A DNA stretch of 64,000 bases from Actinokineospora bangkokensis (GCF_001940455.1 NZ_MKQR01000002.1:155030-219029); one strand, 5' to 3'; shown: positions 16,078 through 25,141, counted from the first letter of the stretch. Numbers and translations are program-made. The notes: generated by a model from the sequence alone, not told the origin.

Positions 16078-16827
16078 TCACTCGTCGCCGTCGCGTCGGA
16101 TGGGCTTGGCCACCAAGCGGACGTCCGGTCCCGAGCGGCTGACGTCGATCAGCTCCAGCCGCAGCACGTCGTCGATCGTCGTGATCCCCGCGTCCTCCAA
16201 ACCGCTCTTGCCCGACCCCAGCAGGGCGGGCGCGATGTAGTTGACCACCCGGTCGACCAGGCCCGCGGCGATGAAGCTGCCCGCCAGTGTGGGTCCGCCT
16301 TCGAGGAACAGGCCCTCGACCCCACGCCGCCGGTACAACCCCGTCAACGCGGCCGCGAGGTCGAGCCCCCGAGCCGACCGCGGCACCCGAAGCAGGTCGA
16401 CAACCCCCTCCAAGTGCGCGGCGTCGGCGTCCTCGGCGATGACGAGCAGCGTGGGCGCAGAGTCGTTGCAGACGTTGGCATCTGCGGGCGTGCGGGCATC
16501 GCTGTCGAACACCACCCGCAGCGGCTGCTTGGCGGGGTCCTCCACGATCGACAAGTTCAAGCGGGGGTCGTCGTTGCCCCGGACGGCCAGGTTGGGGTTG
16601 TCCGCGCGCTGGGTCCCGGACCCCACCACCGTGGCCTGGCACCCGGCCCGCAGCAGGTGCACCTCGGCCCGGCTCGCCCCACTCGTGACCCACTGGCTCG
16701 TCCCGTCCCGCGCGGCGATCCGCCCATCCAGGGTCGCGGCGAATTTGTACACCACGAACGGCCTGCCGAACCGCTCGTTGACCGCCGCCCACTCCGAACG
16801 CCCCACCAACTGCTCAGCGCTGTCCAC
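16078..16827 (-). CDS. Stand-alone RibD C-terminal-domain reductase
   Basis: A 249-residue protein of the RibD_C/dihydrofolate reductase-like fold. It has KFAATLDGRIAARDGTSQWV (substrate strand and loop), TVVGSGTQRADNPNLAVRG and GLFLEGGPTLAGSFIAAGLVD, the NADPH-side GG.TL motif. RibD_C reduces the ribosyl group of the pyrimidine in riboflavin synthesis. No deaminase domain is attached, so this may be a stand-alone reductase or a related DHFR-like enzyme. GTG 16827 has an AAGGGAG site 9 nt upstream. The truncated HD ORF follows closely. Confidence 0.8.
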   Translation of the reverse strand: MDSAEQLVGRSEWAAVNERFGRPFVVYKFAATLDGRIAARDGTSQWVTSGASRAEVHLLRAGCQATVVGSGTQRADNPNLAVRGNDDPRLNLSIVEDPAKQPLRVVFDSDARTPADANVCNDSAPTLLVIAEDADAAHLEGVVDLLRVPRSARGLDLAAALTGLYRRRGVEGLFLEGGPTLAGSFIAAGLVDRVVNYIAPALLGSGKSGLEDAGITTIDDVLRLELIDVSRSGPDVRLVAKPIRRDGDE

Positions 16828-16928
16828 GTCGATGTTCTCCCTTGTTCAGCCGAGTCGGGGTACGCCGCTTGGGCGTCCCGACGCACTCCTGCGGGTTTCA
16901 GCGAGTGAAACAGCAGGGCGGGTAAGGC

Positions 16929-17570
16929 TCAGCGGCCCAGGACCGGGACGAGCTGCGTGAGCATGTAAGACGCGCACCAGCGGGATTCGGAGTCCCTGGG
17001 GTTTACCGCCTCCTTCGTCAGCCTAGCCGCCAACTTGCGGGGCTCCGGAAAGGCCGACACGTCCTCAGCGAAGCGCAACGCGTCAGTCCAGGGAGTCCGG
17101 GTCAACCGGGAGATGTCAGATGCCAGGCACAGCCTGCGCACGGGGGTGTCGCTGTCGAGCGCGCGCGCCACCAAGCGGGCGTTTTCCTCACCTGGCAACT
17201 TGGCCACGACGCTGAGCGAGTTCGTCCGCGAGGTCGACGTGCGGCCGGTGACCATCCACTGGTGGAACTGCCGGATGCCCTCGGGGCTGAGCCGCGAGCC
17301 CACCGCGATGTCGAGGGCCCGCGACGTCGGGCCCTTGGCGAAGACCGCCGGGTCGCCGGCTTCCACCACGGTCACCAAGTGCGTTATCCGTGCGGCTCCT
17401 CGCACGTGGATGAGGCGCTGATGGGTGATTTCCCTGCGGAACACGTTCTCTCCAAAGGTTCGTCCATACGCCGGGGCGACTTCAGCGGTAATGGGGCGAC
17501 TCCGCCGTCGACCTGCTTCAGGTAGGGCTCGGGTAGTGGCGAGCACAGCAAGGCCGTACCTCGCCACCAT
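16929..17570 (-). CDS. Unknown protein downstream of an XRE-TPR regulator and a micro-ORF
   Basis: A 213-residue soluble protein with no recognised family. Visible segments include RREITHQRLIHVRGAARITH, HQWMVTGRTSTSRTNSLSVV and a C-terminal CASYMLTQLVPVLGR. It is basic and Arg/Thr/Ser rich and may bind nucleic acid. ATG 17570 begins 2 bp after the stop of a 15-codon ORF, implying coupled translation. The first 35 residues are less protein-like, so the true start may be internal. It is the last member of a three-cistron unit with the regulator. Confidence 0.55.
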   Translation of the reverse strand: MVARYGLAVLATTRALPEAGRRRSRPITAEVAPAYGRTFGENVFRREITHQRLIHVRGAARITHLVTVVEAGDPAVFAKGPTSRALDIAVGSRLSPEGIRQFHQWMVTGRTSTSRTNSLSVVAKLPGEENARLVARALDSDTPVRRLCLASDISRLTRTPWTDALRFAEDVSAFPEPRKLAARLTKEAVNPRDSESRWCASYMLTQLVPVLGR

Positions 17571-17572
17571 GC

Positions 17573-17620
17573 CTAGAGCAGAACGAAACCGAAGTCGTCC
17601 TGATTGGTGAACTCATCCAC
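17573..17620 (-). CDS. 15-residue micro-ORF after an XRE-TPR regulator
   Basis: GTG 17620 is preceded by a consensus ribosome site (CAGGAGGTGGGAC), and the frame reads (V/M)DEFTNQDDFGFVLL before TAG. The product is acidic with a hydrophobic C-terminus and has no export signal. It lies 35 bp after the regulator gene and 2 bp before the 213-residue gene. Two readings are possible: a small signalling peptide bound by the TPR domain of the regulator, as in RRNPP systems, or a translational leader for the next gene. The sharp ribosome site is the main reason to report it. Confidence 0.45.
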   Translation of the reverse strand: MDEFTNQDDFGFVLL

Positions 17621-17655
17621 GTCCCACCTCCTGCCGGATCGTCCAAGTCGGTCGA

Positions 17656-18840
17656 CTAGATCTTCATCCCCATCCAGGTGGCGAAGTTGGCCAGCGAGTT
17701 CGAGCGCCTGCGCTCCGCTTCTGCGATCGCTCGCAGTGTCTCCTGGGCGTTCGGGTGCAGTTTTGTCTGCTGGGGCGCGACGGCCTTGGCGTTCTGCAGT
17801 GCCTTCAAGGCGTTGTCGGGCTTGCCTTCGAGAGACCACGCACGCGCGATGTCCATCCAGTGACGTCCGACGCGAGTGGCTTGGACGTCCGGGGGGAGGA
17901 CCACCTTCGACCCGTCACGGGCGGCGCGACCCGGGTCTCCCGACTCCAACGACACGGCGATGTCGTGGATCATCACGTTTCCCGGGCCCATGCTGGTGTC
18001 GTACGCGTACGTGGTCCTCCCCAGCTGTTCCCCGATCACGCGGGCGCTGTCGATGTGGTCGCGCGCCGTGTCGGGACGCCAGTTGCGCGCGTTGACGATG
18101 GCTGCTCGCAGGTGGGCGGCACCTCGCAACGAGAGGGTGCCCTCGTCCACCTCTTCGCTCTCCAGCATCACGAGCGCGCGATTCACCATGTCGTCGGCAA
18201 GCCCGTAGGAAGCTGATGCCATGAGCATGTGGCCCCGGTGGATGAGGGAGTAGATCGGCAAGCGGGAATCATCAGACCTCGCCGCGTGGTCTTCCATGCG
18301 GTCCACGGAATGGATCGCCATGCTCGTGTACCCGAACCTGTACGTGGTCAGGGTCGCTGTCGCGTATGCGTGGGCCAGGAGTCCGTGAGCCCTCGCGGCG
18401 GTCGTCGAATCACCGATCGAGATCGCGCCGTGCAGTTCGCGGATCACATCGGGCAAGCGCATCAGGGCCTGTCGCGCCTTGTCCTCGCGTCGCAGGATCC
18501 TGATCTGACCTACATCGTCACTCAGCAGGGTGAGAGGTCGCGGCTCGATGGGGACGACGTAGCGGCCCTCGGCGAAGATCGCGCGCAGCTCTGCCAGGCC
18601 AGGCAGCCCGCCGTCTTCCTCCAGGAGGTTCCGGTACGGCTGTCCTGTCAATTCCTCCAGCGGGACCCCCAGCGCAGAGGCGGTAGCCGCCGCGAACGCC
18701 ATGGACGTCGGTTCACGGCCCTGTTCGACCGCCCGAACGGTCGATACCGAGTAGTGGTTCCGCTGAGCTAGCTGCTCTTGTGTCAAGCCCGCCAGCTTGC
18801 GCGCAACCTTGATCCGCTTGCCGATTCCTTGGTCGAGCAT
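17656..18840 (-). CDS. XRE-family regulator with C-terminal TPR-like domain
   Basis: A 394-residue protein. The N-terminal helix-turn-helix (residues 8-62) is IGKRIKVARKLAGLTQEQLA with VSTVRAVEQGREP. The remaining 320 residues are helical, with TPR-like spacing (ARAHGLLAHAYATATLTTYR, GAAHLRAAIVNARNWRP, DIARAWSLEGKPDNALKALQ). This architecture is shared with peptide- or ligand-sensing regulators. ATG 18840 starts directly at the HTH. It is divergent from another XRE gene across a 135-bp gap holding an 11-bp direct repeat, and is followed by a 15-codon ORF. Confidence 0.85.
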   Translation of the reverse strand: MLDQGIGKRIKVARKLAGLTQEQLAQRNHYSVSTVRAVEQGREPTSMAFAAATASALGVPLEELTGQPYRNLLEEDGGLPGLAELRAIFAEGRYVVPIEPRPLTLLSDDVGQIRILRREDKARQALMRLPDVIRELHGAISIGDSTTAARAHGLLAHAYATATLTTYRFGYTSMAIHSVDRMEDHAARSDDSRLPIYSLIHRGHMLMASASYGLADDMVNRALVMLESEEVDEGTLSLRGAAHLRAAIVNARNWRPDTARDHIDSARVIGEQLGRTTYAYDTSMGPGNVMIHDIAVSLESGDPGRAARDGSKVVLPPDVQATRVGRHWMDIARAWSLEGKPDNALKALQNAKAVAPQQTKLHPNAQETLRAIAEAERRRSNSLANFATWMGMKI

Positions 18841-18899
18841 CGCACCCCCCACCGGCCGATGGTCCCAAATTCCGAGCGTACTCGCCGTACCCGAACGGA

Positions 18900-18920
18900 C
18901 TGTCAGTTCGCTGTCAGTTG
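18900..18920. promoter_or_regulatory. 11-bp direct repeat between two divergent XRE genes
   Basis: CTGTCAGTTCG at 18900-18910 is repeated as CTGTCAGTTG(C) from 18911, one helical turn apart. Its place between two divergent HTH-regulator genes makes it a candidate operator for either protein. Confidence 0.45.
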
Positions 18921-18975
18921 CCCCGAAGGTTCGGCCAGTAGCGTCCTCATCCTGCTCCGTGGAAAGGCAGTGGAC

Positions 18976-19728
18976 ATGGGTGGTTTCGAGGGTGATGAGC
19001 CGCAGGTCAACGCGCGGGCCAGGACGGTTCGGGGGTTGGTGCTGGCGGCTGCGCTGGACCGGTACCGGCGGGAGGCGGAGGTGACGACGGCGCAGTTGGC
19101 GGGGGCGATGCGGATGACGGCCGCCATGACGAACCGGATCATGACGGGGCGGCGGGTGCCGAGCGGGGTGGAGATCGGGGGGTTGTGCGCGTTGTTGGAG
19201 GTGCCTGCCGCGGAGCGGCCCTTCCTGTACGAGTTGGCGCGCACGGTGGACGACAGGGCTTGGGAGTTGAGCGGCACGTGGGGGCGGGTGGTGCTTGAAC
19301 GGGTGTTCGGGGTCGCTGCTCGGGGCTTCTTCTACGACCCGCACCTCATCCCGCGCCCGTTGCGCACGGACGAGTACGCGCGCGCTTTCGGGGCGAAGAT
19401 CGCGAGCGGAGTCCCGCGCGTGCACGAGAGCTTGATCCCCGAACACACCCTCACCCGAGCCGCACCTGTGGTGCGGTCGCAGTTGATGCACCTGCTCGAC
19501 AACCCGGGGCAGTGGCGGGTCATCCCGGCCGACGAGCCGACTGTGCCGGGGTTCGCGCTCCTGGAGATGCCGCACTTCCAGCCTGTGCTGCACCTCGAAC
19601 TCCTGGGAGCTGAACTGCTCCTCGAAGACCCCCGGCTGTCTGCCCGCTATCAGGAACGGCTTCAAGCCCTCACCCAGGCAGCGCTGAGCCCCGAGGACAG
19701 CGTCGACTTGGTGCGGGGCATCGGCTAG
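18976..19728 (+). CDS. XRE-family regulator, DUF5753-type
   Basis: A 250-residue protein with an N-terminal HTH (AQLAGAMRMTAAMTNRIMTG, a slightly unusual recognition helix). A C-terminal part of about 160 residues resembles the DUF5753/Scr1 sensor domain, with LIPRPLRTDEYARAF, VHESLIPEHTL and FALLEMPHFQPVLHLELLG. These proteins are lineage-specific regulators in actinomycetes, often paired with DUF397 proteins; no DUF397 gene is adjacent here. ATG 18976 has GGAAAGG 8 nt upstream. The stop overlaps the convergent MFS stop (shared CTAG). Confidence 0.75.
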   Translation: MGGFEGDEPQVNARARTVRGLVLAAALDRYRREAEVTTAQLAGAMRMTAAMTNRIMTGRRVPSGVEIGGLCALLEVPAAERPFLYELARTVDDRAWELSGTWGRVVLERVFGVAARGFFYDPHLIPRPLRTDEYARAFGAKIASGVPRVHESLIPEHTLTRAAPVVRSQLMHLLDNPGQWRVIPADEPTVPGFALLEMPHFQPVLHLELLGAELLLEDPRLSARYQERLQALTQAALSPEDSVDLVRGIG

Positions 19729-21002
19729 TCCAGCTCTTTGCCCTTGGTCTCGGGCAGGGTGAGGATCACCAGGAAGGCCAGGACCGCTGCCACCGTGACG
19801 TACAGGAAGAAGACGTTCGGCATTCCAGCGCCGGACAACGCGCTGATCAGCAGCGGTGCGGTGCCGCCGAACAGGGCGACCGTGAGGTTGTACCAAGCGC
19901 CGATGCCCAAGGCCCGCAGCCGGGTGGGGAACAGCTCGCTCATGAGGGCGGGGGCGATTGAGGTCATGGCCGTGTAGAGGGCCAGGCCCACGGTGAAGAC
20001 CACGATGAGGTTGCCCAGCGAGGGCGTCACCAGCAGGGACAGCGGGAAGATGAGCACGGCTGTCGCGCCTGACCACACCAGCAGTTGCGGTTTGCGGCCG
20101 TACCTGTCCGCGAGCCACCCCATCGGGTACTGCAACGCGACGAAGATGACTGTGGCGATGGTCAGGGCCAGGAAGACGTCGGTGGGGTCGGCCTTTCGGG
20201 TGGTGACGGCGAAGGGGGTCAGGGCGCTGAAGAAGGTGTAGTAGCAGAGGGTCGACAGCATGGAGAAGCCGACGAGTTGGCCCACGGCGCGGGGGTGTTC
20301 GCGGAGGGTCTTGGCCAGGGGGTTGCGGACGCGCTGGGCGGTCGAGCGGTTCTGGTGGAACAGGGCGGTCTCGGGCATGGAGCGGCGGAGCCAGAGGCCG
20401 ATCAGGCCGATGGCGCCGCCGATGAGGAAGGGGATGCGCCAGCCCCACGCGACCAGGTCTTCTCGGGTGAGCAGGCGGGAGAGGGTGAAGCCGAGCGCGG
20501 TGGCGAGCAGCACCGCTGAGCCGGTGGAGATGTAGAAGAAGGCCGAGTAGCGGCCGCGGCGGTCGGCGGGGCCGATCTCGGCCAGGTAGACCGAGGTGCT
20601 GGAGGCCTCGCCGCCCAGGGACAGGCCCTGGCCGATGCGGGCGAGCAGGAGCAGGGCGGGGGAGAGCCAGCCGACCTGCTCGAAGGTGGGCAGCACGCCG
20701 ATGAGCACCGAGCCCGCCGCCATCAGCACGATCGTGAGCAGCATGGCGGGCTTGCGGCCGCGGACGTCGGCGAAGCGGCCCAGGAGCAGGCCGCCGAGGG
20801 GGCGGAAGAAGAAGGCCAGGGCGTAGGTGGCGAAGGTGTTGACCAGGGCCGCGGTCTCGTTGCCCTTGGGGAAGAACTCCGTGGCGAAGTACACGCTGAA
20901 CGTGGCGTAGACGGTCCAGTCGAACCACTCCAGCGCGTTGCCCGAGCTCGCGGCGGCGAGTTGGCGGGCGGGCAGCCGGTGGCGGGTGGGGGCCGTGGTC
21001 AA
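19725..21002 (-). CDS. MFS transporter, metabolite:H+ symporter (MHS) type
   Basis: A 425-residue membrane protein with 12 predicted helices, close in style to ProP/ShiA symporters of organic acids. Signatures are SSGNALEWFDWTVYATFS in helix 1, GRFADVRGRKPAM in loop 2-3, LARIGQGLSLGGEASST in helix 4, and WLADRYGRKPQ repeated in the second half. The start is TTG 21002, preceded by GGAGGT, because no ATG or GTG precedes helix 1 in frame. The substrate cannot be told. It is probably a single gene. Confidence 0.85.
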   Translation of the reverse strand: MTTAPTRHRLPARQLAAASSGNALEWFDWTVYATFSVYFATEFFPKGNETAALVNTFATYALAFFFRPLGGLLLGRFADVRGRKPAMLLTIVLMAAGSVLIGVLPTFEQVGWLSPALLLLARIGQGLSLGGEASSTSVYLAEIGPADRRGRYSAFFYISTGSAVLLATALGFTLSRLLTREDLVAWGWRIPFLIGGAIGLIGLWLRRSMPETALFHQNRSTAQRVRNPLAKTLREHPRAVGQLVGFSMLSTLCYYTFFSALTPFAVTTRKADPTDVFLALTIATVIFVALQYPMGWLADRYGRKPQLLVWSGATAVLIFPLSLLVTPSLGNLIVVFTVGLALYTAMTSIAPALMSELFPTRLRALGIGAWYNLTVALFGGTAPLLISALSGAGMPNVFFLYVTVAAVLAFLVILTLPETKGKELD

Positions 21003-21046
21003 ACCGCACCTCCGTGGGGGTGAGCGCGTGGGGGAGTGACGCGGTG

Positions 21047-22075
21047 TCACCCCATCCGGAGATATCTTGTCACCGATGCCATCTCCAGCGGGTCGACCTG
21101 CTCGGGGTCGGGTTCGACGGCGGCCTCCAGGGCCTGCCGGATGGCGGCGGTGTCCAGGCCCGCGCCGATCATGACCAGGGTCGTCGACGGCTCCTGGTCC
21201 CAGGGCCACTCGTCGACCTCGACGCGCAGGTGGGCGCCGACCGTGTGCAGGGTGTAGCGCTGCTCGAAGCCGGGGACTCCGAAGTGCACGAACCCCTTGA
21301 CCCGGTACAGGCCCGCCGGGCGGTCGGACAGGAACGCCATGAAGCGCAACGGGTTCATCGCCCGGGACTCGGTGAACTCGACGCTCTCGTAGCCCGCGTG
21401 GATGTGCTCCTCGTGGGGGGTCTCGGCGGCGACCAGGTCCTCGAACGACAGCTGCTTGAACCGCGGCTCCGGCCGGTGCACCGGGTCGAACAGCAGGTCG
21501 GGGTCGACGCGACCCTGCTCGGTGGGCACCACCGGGACGCCGTCCGCCAGGTCGCGGACCAGCGCGAGCAGCCGGTCGCGCTCGGGGGCGTCCACCCGGT
21601 CGACCTTGTTGAGCAGCACCAGGTCGGCGTAGCGCAGGTGCTTGTCCAGCTGCGGGTGGCGCTCGCGGGTGGCGTCGAACTCGGCGGCGTCGACGACCTC
21701 GACCAGGCCGCCGTACTCCACCCGCGGGTTCTCGCTGGCGGCCACCAGGCGGGCCATCGCGGGCGGCTCGGCCAGGCCGCTGGCCTCGATGACCACCACG
21801 TCCACCGGCGCCTCGCCGGTCTCCTCGTCGGCCGCGGTCAGCTTGTCGAGCAGCGCGTCGAGGTCGGAGACGTCGACCAGGCAGCACAGGCAACCGTTGC
21901 CCATCGACACCATCGAGTCGACCTGCGCGGCCACGCTCAGCGCGTCCACGTTGACCTTGCCGAAGTCGTTGACGACCACCCCGACCCTGGTCGAGCCGGT
22001 GCGCAGCAGGTGGTTGAGCAGGGTGGTCTTGCCCGCGCCGAGGAAGCCGGCGACCACGAGGACAGGGATCGTCAC
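21047..22075 (-). CDS. COG0523-family GTPase metallochaperone (CobW/ZigA-like)
   Basis: A 342-residue G3E GTPase. Walker A is GFLGAGKTTLL, the metal-binding CxCC motif is GNGCLCC, Walker B/IEASGLAEP follows, and LLNKVDRVD is the base-specific NKxD. The C-terminal CobW_C domain includes GLYRVKGFVHF. Such proteins load metals such as Zn or Co onto client enzymes. GTG 22075 sits 6 residues before the P-loop strand. No zinc-regulator site is visible. It is followed on the same strand by the MFS gene. Confidence 0.85.
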   Translation of the reverse strand: MTIPVLVVAGFLGAGKTTLLNHLLRTGSTRVGVVVNDFGKVNVDALSVAAQVDSMVSMGNGCLCCLVDVSDLDALLDKLTAADEETGEAPVDVVVIEASGLAEPPAMARLVAASENPRVEYGGLVEVVDAAEFDATRERHPQLDKHLRYADLVLLNKVDRVDAPERDRLLALVRDLADGVPVVPTEQGRVDPDLLFDPVHRPEPRFKQLSFEDLVAAETPHEEHIHAGYESVEFTESRAMNPLRFMAFLSDRPAGLYRVKGFVHFGVPGFEQRYTLHTVGAHLRVEVDEWPWDQEPSTTLVMIGAGLDTAAIRQALEAAVEPDPEQVDPLEMASVTRYLRMG

Positions 22076-22119
22076 AACGGGCAAGGCTAGCCCGTCCGGG
22101 TGAGCCCCGCCGCGCGTCC

Positions 22120-22629
22120 TCAGTGGACGCGGCGGGCGAAGTGCGCGGCCGCCGCGGCGGTGTGCAGGGAGAACGCCAGCTCCGCCGGGCCGCGCAGCAG
22201 CTCCCACCCGGTCGTCTCGGCGGTCGGCACGGGGGCGGGCAGGGCGGCCTCGGCGGTGCGCGGGCCCAGCCCGAACACCAGCAGCGTGCCGTCCGGGGCG
22301 CTCTCGACCTGGAACGGCGCCACGTCGGCGGCCTTGACCACGACCCCGGTCTCCTCGCGCAGCTCCCGCGCGGCCGCGTCCCGCCACGCCTCGCCGAAGT
22401 CGATGAACCCGCCCGGGAGCGCGAGCAGGCCGCGCCCGGGGTCGATGTCGCGGCGGACGACCAGCAGCGCGTCCCCGCCGTCGGCGGTGTCGACCGGCAG
22501 CAGCAGCACCGCCACCGGCAGCGGGTTGCGGTAGGCGGTGTCCCCGCAGGTCGGGCAGCGCTTCGGCCAGCCGGTGCCCGGCGGGTAGGGGCTGCCGCAG
22601 GTGGCGCAGTGCGAGTGCTTTCCCGTCAC
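22120..22629 (-). CDS. Nudix hydrolase with N-terminal zinc ribbon
   Basis: A 169-residue protein. The N-terminal zinc ribbon has CATCG and CPTCG, as in NudC-like proteins. The Nudix box begins GGFIDFGEAWRDAAA and ends RELREETG (G-x5-E-x7-REUxEExGU), complete with the catalytic glutamates. It hydrolyses a nucleoside diphosphate derivative, possibly NAD(H) or a damaged nucleotide. GTG 22629 starts 7 codons before the ribbon. It lies 44 bp upstream of the COG0523 gene on the same strand. Confidence 0.85.
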   Translation of the reverse strand: MTGKHSHCATCGSPYPPGTGWPKRCPTCGDTAYRNPLPVAVLLLPVDTADGGDALLVVRRDIDPGRGLLALPGGFIDFGEAWRDAAARELREETGVVVKAADVAPFQVESAPDGTLLVFGLGPRTAEAALPAPVPTAETTGWELLRGPAELAFSLHTAAAAAHFARRVH

Positions 22630-22882
22630 GGTGGTGATCCTATGGCCGGTAGCCGCGGGCAACCCCGGCTGTCCCGGGCTCGTTGGGCTGGTTGGTTCCC
22701 GCCGGTTTCGTCGGGGGTGCGGGGTACGATTCCCGACAGCCGGGGGGCCGTTCGGGGACGGCGTTCCAGCACGGATCTCCAGCGCGGGTTTCCGGCACGG
22801 AACTTTGAGCACGGAAGTCGAGCAGGGAACTTCGAGCACCGGATCAGGACCAGGGCACCAGCACACGGACGCGGGGCGGGCG

Positions 22883-25141
22883 ATGGGCGTGCGCAGCGGG
22901 GTCGGGGGAGTGACCCGCAGGATCTTCAGCAGGCAGGGGCGGGCGCGCGAGTCCGCCAGCTTCGGCGCGGCCGCGCTCGGCGCGCTGCTGCTCGCCGGTG
23001 CCGTGCTGGGCACTGGGATCGCCCGCACCGAGGTGCAGGTCTCCGACGGCCTGACCTGGGTGGGCGACGACCAGCGCGGCGAGGTCGTGCAGGTCAACCC
23101 GGCCAGCGGCAGGCCGGAGACCCGGTTGCAGGTCGCGGGCGGCGACGCCGTCCTGGACATCACCCAGCGCGACGGGCGGCTGGTGGTGCTGGACCGGCGC
23201 ACCGGGCAGATCACCGTGGTCGACCTGGCCACCCTGCTCGCCAGCGGCCGCCGCCAGGCCGCCCCGGGCGCGGGCAGCAAGGTGCTGGCCGCCGCGGGCC
23301 TGCTCTACGTCGTCGACCGCGACGAGGGCGTGGTCGTCGACGTCGACCCGGTGACCCTGGTCGACGTCGGCGCGCCGTGGCGGGCGGGCAGGCCGCTGGC
23401 CGACGCGGTGGCCGACGACGACGGCGTGCTGTGGGCGGTCGACCACGGCGGCACCCTGCGCGCCCTGGGCTGGGACGGCGCCGCGGCGCGGTTCGTCGAG
23501 CGCTCCGCCGAGCAGGTCGCGGGCGCTGGCCCGGCCACCGTGCTCGTCCCGCACCGCCGGGGCGTGACGCTGCTCGGCCTGGAGGGCGGGGTCGTGCTCC
23601 AGGCGGGCACCGGCGAGGACCGGCGCGGCCGCACCGACCAGCGCACCGGCACCGTGCTCGCCGCCCAGGCCAGCCCGTCGGGCCTGGTGCCCGCCGCCGT
23701 CCCGGACGCGGGCGTGGTCGTGCTGCTCAGCGGCCCCGACGTGCTCCAGGTGGACGTGCGCGGGCGCGGCTGCCCGCACCCGGACCGCCCGGCCGTGCTC
23801 AAGGACAAGGTGTACGTGCCCTGCCGCGGCGACGGCAAGGTGATCGTGCTGGACCCCCGCGGCGGCCGGGGCGGGGCGGACCTGGAGACCCCCGGCTCGC
23901 CCAACCCGCAGCTCGTCCTGGACGACGACCGGATCGTGGTGAACGCGCCCGGCGCGGAGAAGGGCCTGGTCATCGACCCGGACGGCTCGGCGAAGCCGGT
24001 GACGATCCGCAACCCAGACCTGCCGGTGAAGAAGCCGGAGAAGCCGCCGGTGCCGCCCACCCCGCCGTCCCCGCCGCCACCGGACCCCGACGAGCCGACC
24101 CGCACCCGCCCCCACCAGCCCACCGCCCCGCCGGTCGTGCCCGTCGACGGCCAACCCGGCGGCGGGGTGCCCGCTGGTCCGCCGAGCGGGCCGGGCGTGC
24201 CCAGCAGCGGCCCGGGCGGGTCGACGGCGCCCAGCGCGGGCGCGCGGGTGCCCGGGGCGCCCGCCGGGGTGACGGCCACCGAGGTCTCCTGGTCCACCCG
24301 CACGACGGTGTCGGTGAGCACCACCTGGACCGCGCCCGCGTCGAACGGGTCCCCGATCACCGGGTACCGGGTCAAGGCGCAGTGCGAGGGCGGTGCCTAC
24401 TCCTTGCAGGACACCGTGGGCACGAGCCTGGTGCTGGCCGTGGAGTGCTCCGAGGGCGGCCGGGTGACGGTCACGGTCGTCGCGTCCAACGCGGTGGGCT
24501 CGGGTCCGGCGGGCAGCGCGTCGGTGGCGCTCAGCGGTGGCGGTGGCAACCCGCCGGTCACCACCCAGCCGCCGCCCCCGCCGCCGGTCACCACGACCGA
24601 GCCCCCGCCGCCCCCGCCGCCCACCACGACGACGGAGCCACCGCTGCCCGCCATGCCCACCCCGGGCGCCACGGTCATCACGGGGTCGGTCCGGGGCGCC
24701 GACGTCACCGAGCGCCTCCTGAAGCTGGAGCCGCCCGCTGACTGGGCGTCGTTCCCGGGCACGTGCGTGGTGCGCAACTCCAGCGCGGGCTACGACACCC
24801 CGATCGGGTGCGCTGACACCTCGGCGACCATCTACGGCGAGTACGGCGCGAACGTGGTCACCGTCGTGGCCACCGCCGCCGACGGGCGGACGTCGGTGTC
24901 CAAGGCGCACACCTTCACCGTCCGCGAGCCCGTCGGCTGCTCGCCCTCGCCGTGCCAGATCCCGGCGTCGTACGAGGAACCGGTGTCCTCGTCGCCCACC
25001 ACCTCCGAGGCCACGCGGACGACGATGGCCGCGGCGGGGGTCGGGCTGCTGCTGACCGCCGTCGTCGTGCGGGCCACCGGGCGCAGGCGCGAGGACACCG
25101 CTGATGGTCGGGGACAGGACGAGGAGAACGACACCCCGTGA
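22883..25141 (+). CDS. FN3-domain membrane protein, first gene of a MoxR operon
   Basis: A 752-residue protein. There is an N-terminal membrane segment (GAAALGALLLAGAVLG, about residues 29-45). A propeller-like domain of repeated strands with DxxxG turns follows to about residue 380. Then come a long Pro/Thr linker, an FN3 domain (GAPAGVTATEVSW, GSPITGYRVKAQCEGG, VVASNAVGSGPAG; about 455-555), a second Pro/Thr linker, an Ig/PKD-like domain with paired Cys, and a C-terminal membrane helix (AAAGVGLLLTAVVV). Most of it would be outside the cell, as an envelope sensor or scaffold. Its stop overlaps the MoxR GTG (GTGA). ATG 22883 was chosen as nearest to the first membrane helix. Confidence 0.75.
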   Translation: MGVRSGVGGVTRRIFSRQGRARESASFGAAALGALLLAGAVLGTGIARTEVQVSDGLTWVGDDQRGEVVQVNPASGRPETRLQVAGGDAVLDITQRDGRLVVLDRRTGQITVVDLATLLASGRRQAAPGAGSKVLAAAGLLYVVDRDEGVVVDVDPVTLVDVGAPWRAGRPLADAVADDDGVLWAVDHGGTLRALGWDGAAARFVERSAEQVAGAGPATVLVPHRRGVTLLGLEGGVVLQAGTGEDRRGRTDQRTGTVLAAQASPSGLVPAAVPDAGVVVLLSGPDVLQVDVRGRGCPHPDRPAVLKDKVYVPCRGDGKVIVLDPRGGRGGADLETPGSPNPQLVLDDDRIVVNAPGAEKGLVIDPDGSAKPVTIRNPDLPVKKPEKPPVPPTPPSPPPPDPDEPTRTRPHQPTAPPVVPVDGQPGGGVPAGPPSGPGVPSSGPGGSTAPSAGARVPGAPAGVTATEVSWSTRTTVSVSTTWTAPASNGSPITGYRVKAQCEGGAYSLQDTVGTSLVLAVECSEGGRVTVTVVASNAVGSGPAGSASVALSGGGGNPPVTTQPPPPPPVTTTEPPPPPPPTTTTEPPLPAMPTPGATVITGSVRGADVTERLLKLEPPADWASFPGTCVVRNSSAGYDTPIGCADTSATIYGEYGANVVTVVATAADGRTSVSKAHTFTVREPVGCSPSPCQIPASYEEPVSSSPTTSEATRTTMAAAGVGLLLTAVVVRATGRRREDTADGRGQDEENDTP

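Noticed and set aside
17573..17620. The 15-residue peptide as a RiPP (FxLD or FxSxx type) precursor
   Set aside because: It lacks the FxLD or FxSxx C-terminal motif, and no modification enzyme is nearby.
17656..21009. A minus-strand frame open for over 1,100 codons, in phase with the XRE-TPR gene
   Set aside because: It is an artefact of high GC. Only its C-terminal 394 codons match a protein (XRE-TPR). The upstream part lies opposite or out of frame with the DUF5753 regulator and the MFS gene.
22123..24741. Plus-strand frame of 872 codons overlapping the Nudix and FN3 genes
   Set aside because: Composition is Arg/Pro/Ala/Gly only, without family motifs; the Nudix and FN3 frames contain the real domains.
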